From Amphiduros pacificus (Eukaryota > Annelida > Polychaeta > Phyllodocida > Hesionidae), in assembly GCA_949316495.1 (NCBI GenBank), contig OX439002.1, positions 55,083,531-55,147,530 of the forward strand: a stretch of 64,000 nucleotides of DNA, given 5' to 3'. The notes beneath the pieces were generated by a model. That model ran no database searches. It saw nothing but the letters and a program-made list of their open reading frames with translations, and had not been told where the DNA came from. Of this stretch, positions 45,537-58,400 are shown in pieces (within the stretch, counting starts at the first letter, position 1; every line of letters begins with the position of its first letter). A program made the position numbers and the translations under genes.

Positions 45537-46437
45537 GAGGGCAGCACTGATCATCAATATTTATCATCATCTTTCATCAGTTTATATGTATATATCATCA
45601 CAACATAGAAACACACATCTGTGAACTGCAAAGGGATAAAGCTATTGCAGACTATAAAATCCATTTGTGATTTAATTTGAAACGTATGTAGACGATATGA
45701 TGGAAATTCATAAGAACATATTAATTTTTTTTATTAATCATAATTTTATACTTAATATAAATTCAAAAGAAAAATGATTGCTAAAAACACATAAAAAAAA
45801 TTCATATGTTCTTTCACTGAGAGCTTTATAAGTCTTAAATATATAAAGCTTACATCGAGCATGTTATTTTTTTATTTAAGTCTATGACAGAATTAGTTGT
45901 CAAGTATATAATTTATGTCATAAGTCTACAAAGTTGTACCATTTCATTTATTAAATATTCTGTTTGACAGATAATCCGAGCTAGTATAATTAACTTTGCA
46001 ATAACAAATACTATTTTATTGTCCATGTGGAAAACTATTAGATAAAGATGAGGACAGATTTGTAATATTTACAAATGTTTAAATTTCATGATTTAAGAAA
46101 TAGATATTTACACATCATCTTTGGCATCTGAACAAGTCAGTCAAATACTTAGATTTTTTTTTTTAAATAATTTAAAATTGACATAAATATACAATTTGTC
46201 TGACCTGAGATGTATTGTATATGTATCAGTGTTAAAAAAAAATAAAAATAAAAATATTTAAAAAGTAGACCACAAAGGCAGTTATGTTGGGAAGATCAAT
46301 TTTCCTAAAACTTATGTAATTATTAAAATATAGGTATATATGATTTCGGCTGAATACTACTATCTAGCATTAATGTTAAGTCTATCCTGTCATTATTTTA
46401 TAAAGCTGTGTTCCACATTGTGCTTAATTGAATACCA

Positions 46438-46443
46438 AATAAA
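46438..46443 (+). terminator. CHMP5 polyadenylation signal
   Basis: AATAAA followed by a T-rich stretch, 900 bases after the CHMP5 stop codon and only 50 bases before the stop codon of the convergent FASTK-family gene. Several AATAAA-like sites lie earlier, so a shorter 3' UTR is also possible. Confidence 0.5.
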
Positions 46444-46492
46444 CTGTTTTTTTAATGTTATATCTTTGGGTGATGAATTTCATAGTTTTGAT

Positions 46493-49400
46493 TCAAAAGA
46501 TAACATCCATGCCCCATAACATCAGACTTTGATCTCGTTTTGCTTCACTGTATTTACGTTGGAGGTATTGTAAGCGATCTTTGTTTGCTATTTTTTCCCA
46601 GGCTGCCTCATTCACCTAAAATAAATTGGAAACAGAAAATTTTACATATTTTTATTGCCAAGACTGAAAGAGACATTGCTATTTCTAAATTACTTCCGAA
46701 AGTCCAAAAACTTTCAGATATGGAAATATTCACTACAATTATCAAATTATAAATATTTACAACCATGTTTCACATAATGTTTCTCTGAGATTTGTTTCTA
46801 TGTTAATAATAATACTTTAAGCACCCCACGCAAATCCAGTTCACTGACCAATCATGGCAGTTGAGATAATGGTGGGAGACAATGGCAATTATTTAAACCA
46901 ATCAGAGAGAAACAACTGAGAAAAATTAACAGTCAACAGGTTCATTGAGGAGTTACAGATAGTCTAGTTATATATATATGATTGTGACTGCTGTTACAGA
47001 ACTTCTTATTGTTCTTAAAACCTTGATGAATCTCATTCCATAAAAAAGAAAATATTTCAAATTTGGTCCTCAAGGCAATTGGAATTTCCAGAATTTTGAG
47101 GTAAATATTTTGTATATTTCTGGGTTTAATGCTATGATTTCCAGAAAAGAAGTACAGCCCAAACTCTGTGGATGAGGTAGACAATACTGTTGAAGTAGGT
47201 CCCAGAATGTACTCAAGTGGCTGTGTACAACCAAAATCAGAAAACTTTTCTGAAATTTGAAACAAAATCTTTGCACCATGAACGAGAATCTTTACATCGT
47301 TTTCAACACTGAATACTTTTGGTGATCAACTGTGGAGGCCAACTTTTAATCATTTCTTCCTGGACCTATGAAAGTAATCTGTTGTCAAATAAACAAGGAT
47401 GTTGTTGGTTCCAACTTACACTTCACACTGAATTGAGTTTAATACCTACATACTGAGCTGCTAATCATTAATTATATTGATCCTGGAATGGGGCCATTCT
47501 CAATCATATTAAATATAATCATTCCCGTGTCCCAGTTATTTTGGAGAGGTCCATAATTGAGCCAGTGAAGAGCATACGCAAGACATTTTGACATTTTGAA
47601 AAAGGTCAAAAACTTGACAAAGGACAAAATCCAACATTTTTTTACATTTCACCCAAAGAAAAAGTCAACACAAGAAAGTCACCTTCCTTATGAATATTTC
47701 TTGTTAACAATCATGATGGAAGTTTATTTTTCTTTCTTGAACAATAAATAATGTGCATAAATATTTTATATTTCTGTAGTTTAAATCAGCATTCTTTTTT
47801 TCTGATCCTCATGACTTTAGAACCTAAGAAAAATACACTTAACTTTGTTTGGTGAAAATTGGCTTTCCAATTTTTTTTAGCCCCAAAAAGAGGAGGGTGT
47901 TGATGAGAACATTTCTCTATGTATCTTTTATATATTAAATGGCATTCAGATATTGCTAGATGTCCCACTGTTTGTACAAATCAATGTAAAGAAGGTAAAA
48001 GTTGTCCCCAGATGTTACATAAGCTTACATAACCAGCAACAAAGGTTCAATCCAGTCACAAATAAGTTTGGAAAATGTCAAACTAAATTATCTGAACAAG
48101 TTGCCATTGCTCAAATGCATGTTCTAGAATAACTTACATGTTGCTACTTAAAACTTAAATGTTGCTAACTGAAACCTATAATATGCTGGATGCTCCGAAA
48201 TATAAACCTGGTACCTTATAGAACATCGTAGCATTAGAATGGACGAATGAATGGAAGCGAAAACAGACACAGGATGACTACCTCCCAGTACATTTTCTGA
48301 TAACCCATACAGCTGATATTAAATTGAAGGGAAAAGAGTTGCCCAGGATCAAGTTCCACCTGAGATATAACTTAAATAGGATGGATAATGCATTTTCCTG
48401 CCTGCATTATTTTATACTGAACTCAAAGAGAAATTTTTGAGAATAATTTCTTACCGGTGTCACCAGATGTCCTTCCTGCTGCAGTAGGCCTATAGTCCAG
48501 GCTGCGTGACCTTTGAGTTGACCTGTATTGCCATGGAAACAACTCCTTGGAAGGGGAATGAACAATACACTGGAAAAGAAAATTAAATGTTCAACATGAA
48601 CCGGCAGCTATAGCATTTTGTATGATAAACACTGAATGCCTTATTCTAATGAAATTGTCAATGAGTACATGGACTGACATTAGGTATCGGAGAGAATTCT
48701 GGACTTACCTATCTTGTCCTTGGACCAATATTAGCTCATCTGTATAAAGCATAACAAAAATATTTTAAATTTTGATCAAGAGTTTTTTTTAGACTAAAAC
48801 AAAACTAGATCATTTATTTCTTGCTTTGATGGTTCAATGCAAATGTTAAGTTATAGCCTTGACCATCCATCATCATTTTTGAATTATTTTCAATTTTTCC
48901 CTCTGTAAAAACTGGTGAGCCTCTGGAGGGAGGGTGATGAATAATTGCTTTGATATAATTCAATCAATTTTTGCATGATTTTTGGCCCCATCTATGAAAG
49001 AAATATATATGTGGCAGAGTTATTAATTTTTCATCTTTTAAAATTAAGTTTATCAGTGTTTATTTTATCTTTTCATATACCGTATCCGCTCGGGTTAGCG
49101 CCCATGGGCGGCTAATTGGGGACAAAGTAAAAGAGGGGGGTTGGGCGTTTACCCAAGCATGGGCGTTTATAAAGATGGGTGGGCTCTTACACAATCATAA
49201 ATCTTTGTAAAATGTACACAAACTTGCCTCTTTCATCGATAACATGGGGTGCCGTTGTGAGCGATAATACAGTGACACCTGTGACGTCATCAGTTTCAGT
49301 GCAGAAATTTGAATAAGAGCGCATAAAGCGATGACGAGTACACAACACAATGCTGGAGAAGATGCAAAATTTGCAGCTTTGCAAGCACATTTCTGTCAAT

Positions 49401-52400
49401 TTTCACGAAACTCTACACAACTTTCACAAATAAATACACGTGAACACTGTGATAGGACATGATTTAACAGAATATTGGGGTAAGCTTCAAAGATTTCACT
49501 TGTTCATACTGTAGGAAGATGTTAAAAGTCAGATCTGTAGAGACCAATATGATATGATGGCGGACATCCAGGGAAGGTGGGCGTTTAATGATTTCTTCCT
49601 AAAAAGGGGGGTGGGCGTTAAGCCAAGCATGGGCGCTAACCCGAGCGGATACGGTATATTGCAAATAGGATCCATCATGAGCTGAATATTCAATATGTTC
49701 TCACCAAATTTGGTGCAAACTTTCTCCATGGTTTGATGTGGATACTATTTTTAAGGCATGATCAGTGACACAGAAAGTGTTTTTTTTATATAATTTTAAC
49801 TTCAAACAACTTGCAAAGAAATGCTCAAAGGATCACAGTGTTGTTAGTAAGTATTTCGGCACTTGGCAATATATTTGCAGTTCTAGCTATTTTCACATTC
49901 TGGCTATTTTCACAAACTTGAATTCTTATGTTGAACTTAGTTTGTTGCATATTTCTTGGAAGAAAGTTGCCTCATTTATGCTGTTGCATTGCACAGTTAA
50001 TTGGTGGTCTTAATAATGTCCCAACACATGAGAAAAACATCATCAGTTTGTGTGCTTAAATCACATGCTTCTGATAACCATGTTATCATATGAAACCTTC
50101 CAAATATCAAATAAATATCTGATCAAACATCTCACCCCAGTTGTGTACCTTCATGTACTAACTGACCCACACATTTATGTCAATCACAATATTAATGGAC
50201 AGAGTCAAACAAACCAAATTTGGACCCACAGACATGAGCAAATAAACCCATATTCATGGTTCATGGAATATGATGACAATGAAAAGAATGATCTCATGAA
50301 TCCTGAACAGAAACTAAATTGAGAGAGAAAGAGAAACAGTACTTTGTACTTAAAACTGCCCAATCAGATACAAATGTCAAAGGTCAAGTTTATATAGGTC
50401 ACATCCTGGTTGTGTGTATATATATATCTAATACTGTTCAGTGAGGAACAAACATCTCAAACACCAAATGACTTATCTCCAGGCGGTAAGTACAGAGTTC
50501 AGATCATCTTGATCAAATTAGTCAATCAAATGGACATAATGTGCAAACCTTTCTGTAGATTTAAATAAACATGAATAAGATATGTCCAAAATGTTATGTT
50601 TTTCACAGGAGGTAGTGTGGGATCTGTCACAGCTGTTTAACAAACCAGAAAAAAATGTTTTGTTTAATCTTTAACCTAAGAATCGCCATTTGACTCATGA
50701 CTTGCCAATGCTGACCTAATTTTCACTATGGCTGCCAATGTGTCATAACCGAGTGACTGCACAAAAATGAAATAAGTTTTTAGAATAATTTTTAGAATAA
50801 TTCCATGAAGATCAGGTATGTGCTCAGGATAGATGCAACATTCAACATCAGTGCAGTCAACATTTATATACTAAAATGTGGATCACAATGAATATTGAGA
50901 GAACAATCTTGCAATGAGTGAAGATAAATGGATAGAGTCAAACACCTAATATTTGTCAAATAAGATCTCAGCCATGTTTCTATATATAGTATTTATTACC
51001 TTACATACAATAGGGACTTGAAAACTCCTGCACCACATTTCTGTCAATCTACGGTAATGTTTAATATCAAATTATAAATAACCAGATGTCTTAAAATTTA
51101 AAGAATATGACCCATACAATGCTAAGATTTTTATAAAAGAATACAAAAGAATTTTTAGAAAAGTGTAAACATTTTGACCTCTTGTGCTTTTAAAATATTT
51201 CTTTCAAGAGGTTGACATTTGTGTTCCAAGAGAAATGAGAAGAAGTCTGTGATTGAGTGGTGGAACACCCTGTAAGTAAGATTATTCCTCAGCAAGTTTG
51301 AGAATTGTATGCCACCTGTCATTATGAGACAAAAGTGGAGCGGCCAACATATCAAATCAAATCAAAGTCAACAAGTGTTGATTTAAAAAAATCAAGCTCG
51401 CGTAAGTTTGCAAAATCCCAAGGCAAAAAAACCCAAGGCAAAATCTTCTTACTCTACTACGCACACACAAATCACTTCTCAAACAAAAGCGACATCTGAC
51501 GGTGTTAAGCAGAACTATTGAGCCAAAACATGGCCGCCATGGACCGATAATCGGGGTAAGCTCCATAGACTTACAGCTTAATCATATCAAAACCTCGAAC
51601 ATTCAGACCTAAAGTCAAAACAAACGCGAGCGAAAATCAAATCATTCTATTGTATGCTGATAGGATTTAGATGTCTGCCCCTTGCACCTTTTGGGTTTAA
51701 ATCACTAATTTACTCAAACACATAACATGGCTGCCACACACATCTGCATCAAATAAGTTTACTCAGTAAAGTCAACATGCATGCATATTACCTTGGCTAA
51801 AAAATCTGCCAAGTAGTTTCAGAGGAAATTGTGTAAATAAGTACCTTCTAGTACCTCAATAAATCAAGTTTGATAGAAACCATTGCAGTTTCACAAACCA
51901 TATCAAGTTTCAATCTCAGATGTTTACATAAGCCAAAATAAAAGACACACCAAAGTTTTGTGTCTGAATGGGAGATAGACACTGGGATGTGAATGCTCAA
52001 TGGAGCATGTTTTAAAAAAAAATAATACCATCATGTATCAGCCCACAAAATATGAAAACGTTAAATCTGTCATAACCACCTTATTGATTCCATGTCAATA
52101 TTTTACCTAAATTGTTCAATGAGAAGTGACTGTTCACCCAAGCATGATATTCACTGGTACCAATTCTATTCATCAAGTTTAATCATACAACCAAATACAA
52201 CATCTCAATAATCTGATGTCAAATTCAAAGTTCTTTAAGTGTTCAATGAGGTGTGTCCAGCATGATGTTTTTAACATGCCCCCATGGATACAGTACCCAA
52301 GATGAAAGACACGTCATAATTTTCACATAAAGTGTGCTCAATGAAGATTGACTGTTCACTGAAGCTTAATTTTCGTCTTGGTTACCAATCCCATTCATCA

Positions 52401-55400
52401 ATATGTATCATCTTTACAGAAATGATAGCTCTATCTATATAAGCCACTGAATAAAATTGTTCTCAATATTTTTTTAAAGTGTTTACTGAGGTGAGACTCA
52501 GACTTCTCACCCATGCATAAATTTCAATACCAATACTGCAAATCAATTTGCATCATCCACCCAAAAATAACAGCTCCATCTGTGACAATCACTTGATGTC
52601 AAATTAAAAGGTTTTTTTAAAAGACATATCACAGTTTCTCTGGAATATGTTTAAGTACTCACTGAAGTGTGACTATTTTACTAAAAGACATGTCAAAGTT
52701 TACTCTAGAAAATGTTTAAGTGTGCACTGAGGTGTGGTTCTTCACTGAACCATGACTTTATTGACGTAGCAAATACCACTCTTCAAGATTTATCATTCCA
52801 TCAGCAATGATAGCTTTTACTAAAAATAGCCACTGAATATCTTTTGGCTCCAAATATTGACAGACAGAAAACAGACAGAAAAACAGACAGAAGGTGACAT
52901 CTTAGTCGTGCTGACAGCTGTTGCATGTAAGACAAAAAAACAATCTAATATATCTCAAATAAGTGTTGTTTTTCTCATTTCAGGTTACGCCTTGCTTCAA
53001 GTTTTGAACTTCTTTATTAATCCAGTTCAATGGGTCTCCATCAGAGCAGCCTGGGGAATGAGCGAAATCTTCAGGTTAAAGACGCCATATCAGGATACCC
53101 CCATGCCTACCTCACCTTCATTCTCGACATGATATTCCCAAAATGGGCTGTGCGGATGTGGGTGGATAACACGATGTGGGGAAAGCGATTATCGTGGAAG
53201 AGCGTTGAAGAGTTAGCAAGGAATTTTTCACGGAGAGGAATTTTTATCAACCGCACACTCTTCAGTGGCAGTGCGACTGAAGGCTTGAGTCTACCCAGTA
53301 TGTTTTTCTATGGAAATAACAAGATTTGCGAATCAGACCAATCAGATACTGATGAGCTCTTGGTGGATTATGAACGGTTCCTGGCCGTAGACATACAACA
53401 TGCCTACGATACTAACTGCCACCTGTTGATTGACACCAGACACACTCATCCTGGATTTGTGAGGATCCAGGTTCTGGATGTAACAAAAGAGAAGGCAAAG
53501 TACTGTATCCAGAGTGAAGTGGATGGAAAGAGCGTATTTTATCTGTCGTCTGAGATCAAATGGGACATTACGGAGCGTCTTACCACACTGGATGGGGAGG
53601 CGGTCATCACTGGCCCCGCTCTGACCCAGGACAGGCTCTTGTCTTTAACACAGTTTGGCTGGACAGTAAATTCTATCAAATCGAGAGACAATGTTTATGC
53701 TATTAGATGCAGAAAATGGCCCAAGATAGCTGAGTTGTTCTTCAGCAGACAGAGGGCAAGTGGTTGGCCCCCGCTGGAGACGAGACAGGCAATTCTTGAT
53801 TATGGGATTCATGTTGTTGGAGTTCCTCATAAATTCAGCAGTGACCCATCCATAGAGTGGAGATTGTCTTACTCAGCTGCTGAGGTATATCTTGCTTATA
53901 CGCTGACCTTAGATCAGAGACACGTTTATGTCATTCTCAAGTACCTGTCGAAGGCTTTCCTAAAGGGGATACCAGGGTTTTCCTCGTATCTATTAAAAAC
54001 TACGTTCTTCTGGGTCTGTGAAGAAATCCCACAGAATATGTGGAAAACAGTGAACCTCTCTGTAAATTTACTGGCCATCCTGGACAAAATGGTCACCTTT
54101 ATTGCAGAGGGCCATATTCCAAATTATTTTATCCCCCAGAGTAATCTTATCGGCCATTTGTCTCCAGAACACATGGAAACATTACTGACTGCTATCATAA
54201 ATTTGCGCAAAGATCCACTGAAGATAATTGATGCACAACAAAATATGATGCTTGTATTTCACTCCTTTACATTTCAAGATATTCTCAGCCCTTTTGGGAA
54301 CGATTTACCTGGAATTGTGAACATGATCGTACCCTATGGATTCCGTCCAATTATGCGAATTACTGAACGAATTGTTTTGTTTTATGCATATACTCTTCAT
54401 TTCCTAGAGAACTATTATTGTGCAACAAACATTTTGGAAAATTATCTCCGACATTTTTGGTTATCACAAGAGAGCAAACTACCAGACACATTTGAGATAG
54501 CACATAAGAGACGTCAATTATACCATGACTACTGCAGAGAAAGAGAGCAATGCAGAGGAATGAAAAGAAACACATTTTCACCTGAGGACTACATCAAAGT
54601 GTATTCTGAAGGTGCGTGTCGCATTGATGACACGAATGGTCTCTTCTTACGGGAACGGCTGGACCAATGGGAGCCTCTTATGACGGCGATCAGCAATGAA
54701 TGGTTCTCACAGTACAGCGGGAATAAGGACTACCTCAAAGATAAACTTAAGGATCCAACTCGAGAGTTTTTTCAACAAGCTAAACTTAATGAAGACGATC
54801 TGCCTTTCTATCTCTGCCGTCCCACGAGAACACAGCTGTATCCACCACTAGAGGACAGCACCTACCACAAGGCCATCATGCGGGCGTGTCAAGCCTCTTG
54901 GCATCTTGTACTCGCGATAGAACTCGAAGCATGTGATACTTGCTTTAAAGCAGAGATCAAAAATGCTCTGGATGCCTTCAAAAACGCTCTTTCCTTTGCC
55001 AAGCATGACCCTTGTGTCATGGCTGAATATTCCAACCTACTCTTGTACTTGTCAAGCCACAATATACATGACTCTCTGGGCAATTTGCTACTTCCACGTG
55101 TCGTTCTTATACATAACAACAAAATTCAAGACTACACTGTTGCTGACTTGAATGAAGCAATTGTACAATTCTGCACGGAAGATCCCAACATTGAACACAA
55201 ATTTCATCAAGCAATCAAAACATTTTCCAAACATGAGATCCCTGCTTTGGAGGCAAATCTTGCTGACTTGGTCAGGAGCCAGGATGAAGCTATGGATGTA
55301 CCTTATGACATATATAAGACTTTCCTTCAAATAATCCTTCTTGTAAGGAATGATGCCAAAATTTGCGATATCCACAAAAAGTTGATATTCCTTTCAAAGC

Positions 55401-58400
55401 GAGTGAGAGAACTAGATGCCCTGCTTATAAATAGAGCAAGACTGCCATTGCTGAAGTCATTTAACCTCAGCAAAAGTCGGTCTATGATATACTATCTCCA
55501 TGGTCTAGCTTTGCTGTACTGCCGCCGTCATGTTGAGGCCTATCAAACATTGTGCCAGGCATCGGTGATGTACCCAGCATGTCACACATACACCAAAACA
55601 GCCATGTTCATCCTGGCTTTGATGATTTGGGAGCATCTCTCAAAGAGGTGCACAGCAGTGGTGCTATATCAGAGAGATGAGGAAAAGTCTTTTAAAAATG
55701 TCAAGCTGTTCCCAAAAGAAGCCTCAAATAAAACAGCCTTAAAGGGTTGTTCCTGCCAAAAAGATTACAACAGTGACTCAGAAACAGCAAGTGATAATGA
55801 AAGTCTAGTAAATGATGCAGTTCAACGCCTTCAACACAAATATGACCTTGATAGTGACCTTGATTCTTTGACCTTTTACAGGGCTTACCTGGATATGATG
55901 ACAGTGAGTCTGCCAGTAATATTTGATTTAGCTCAGAACGATGCACCTCGCCTTTCAACAGCCACACCTCTAAATGATTTTGAACTTGATTAGAATATCT
56001 TTTTAAATGGATTGGATTATTTCCCTGTTTTATTTCATAACCATACAACTTGGTTTTTTTTACAGTACAAACCTCTGGAGGTTTAATTTTTAAAAATATT
56101 ATGCTATAGATTGCTTACCAGATTTAAGTGTCAAGATTGATATTTCATTCCTTTTGGTAACATTGGATTCCTCAAATAAAAAACTGAGTGAGTTGAATAT
56201 TTGTTCATGGTACAATTCCCCAGTTTTTCCGACAAGTCTCTCACGCAACAAATTGCAAACCCTGAAATAGAGGCATTTCATATATCTTTTAATTTTGTGT
56301 TTTTTTAAATACTTTTTAATAAAAAATGATTACACAATGAATTGATGACATGCTGGTATTATTTTTATCAAAATGAAAAATATGAAAAATACAAATATTT
56401 TATGTAAATATTATCTAAATCTATCTAAATACAAATATTCTATTTTGTCTACTTATTCTTAACAAACACAAAAACTTACTGTTCAGGGATTTTATATGAT
56501 TGAGTGGATGCGATTCGATGTAGTATTCTCACTGGGTCCTGGGTCAAGGTGCTACCCTCACCACATGAAGAATTTGCCACCTCCCTGATATAATCCGGGG
56601 AAAACACTGCATCTGCTATAGTGTGGCTTTTCTTTCCAAGGACATGGAGACTATGAAGAATGCCAATTAAGTCCTCTGCAAGCAAATCATCATATATGTA
56701 CTGAATAATACTGCTCCAATTTAAAATCAAATTTTTTTTTTTCAAAACTAGTTTAAGCATGCTGAAATAAGTAATCTGGTATTTTCTAACTTTCTAACTA
56801 ATTTTCAAGGAAAAAAAGTTGGAGCACTACAATAAATTCAGCTTTGATAAATCGGCTGAGTGTAAAAATATTGCACTGTAGATTTTATGCATGTCATTCA
56901 AACTCAAGAAAAAATTTTTCTTAAGATTCATCTTTGATATTTCTTAACAAAAATTAAAATGCGCTCAGAGAGCGCAGAACAATGCCCTCCTCCTGCATAC
57001 CCCTGTGGCCAGTGCCGCCTAGTGGCCAGTTTGCCCCGCACCTCAAATTCACAGAATCAGCATCCATTATGTAGAATCAAACCCCAATGTCCTGCAGCAT
57101 TGAAATGACGCCACTCCAAATACTGACACATTTTTTTCTAGAAAATCTTGAATTACCCTAGCCCCTCCTAAAATACACCTATACACTAAGTTGTTTCAAA
57201 ATTGAAACATGTTTACAGATTTCAGAGTGCTCACAGCCAAAGTTGACCCAATTTTCAATGTGACATTGACCTTTGACCTAGGTTGGAAAAATTCCATGCA
57301 ATTTTTTTGGGGGTCTTAAGTTATACAAACATTATGTAGAATCAAACCCCAATGTTCTGGAGCATTGAAATGAGGGCCACTCTGAATACTAATGGGGATG
57401 TCGATTTTCACCTGAAAAGTAGGTCACACTGACCCAATTACATAAATTAACATTTTTGCAGCTTATACCAATTGATAATAAGTAATAATGTTTGATATAA
57501 GTGTATTCTCAAAAGAATTCACAAAATCGGCACGTCGGCCATTTTGAAAAATGGCCGCCATGACTTCAAAATTTGGTCAGTATCGCCCATCATCGAACTT
57601 ATCCTAGCCCCTCATAAAATACACCTGTACACCAACTTGTGTCAAAATTGAAACATTTTTATAGAAGTTAGAGCGCTCACGGCCAAAGTTGACCCGATGG
57701 TCACTGCAACCTTGACCTTTGACCTAGGTCACCAAACTTTCATGGAAAATATTTACTTGGACTATATTGTTGTAGGCATATGTAGTATCATCCCTGTGGT
57801 CCAGCCACTTTCGAGTGTTGGCCATTCCAAATATTGTGACGGACGCACGGACACACGGACGCACAGACACACGGACGTACGGACACACGGACGGAAAAGT
57901 GATTACTATATGCCCTCCCTCGGAGGAGGAGGGCATAAATATAAGGTTTTCTTAAACTTTAAACAAAATTCAAATAAAAAAAGATATTATTTTATCACCT
58001 TTAATTAAGGAAGACTGGTCCAAATTGCATTCAAGTTGCTCTGTAATAGAGTTGATAACATCTGTGTCTTTGAGGCCTGGCATTTGGTGACTAGCATCTG
58101 CCAATATCAGCAGCACATCGATCACTTGTTTATGCTCCAAGTCCAGAATAAGGTCTGGTAAAACATCCAAGTCTCTTACAATATCATCAATGATATTCTT
58201 TCCTAAAATGCTAAAGTTGTGCAAAACTTTGCATAGATAAACTCTGTCGTCCAAATTGAAGCATTCAGTGATAGCCTTTTTCTGTAAACCGTTGAACATG
58301 TCCCTGTCATACAAGCTTAACTCTTCACAGGCCTCGACAACTTTCATGGACTCCTCTATAGTTAACTTTTCTATGTTCATCAAAATCTGATCAAAACACA

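Noticed and set aside
53030-55993. Calling the nested gene a proven cyclic-dinucleotide synthase or a named cGLR
   Set aside because: The fold motifs are clear but the third catalytic acid and any ligand or product cannot be read from sequence; only the family is claimed.
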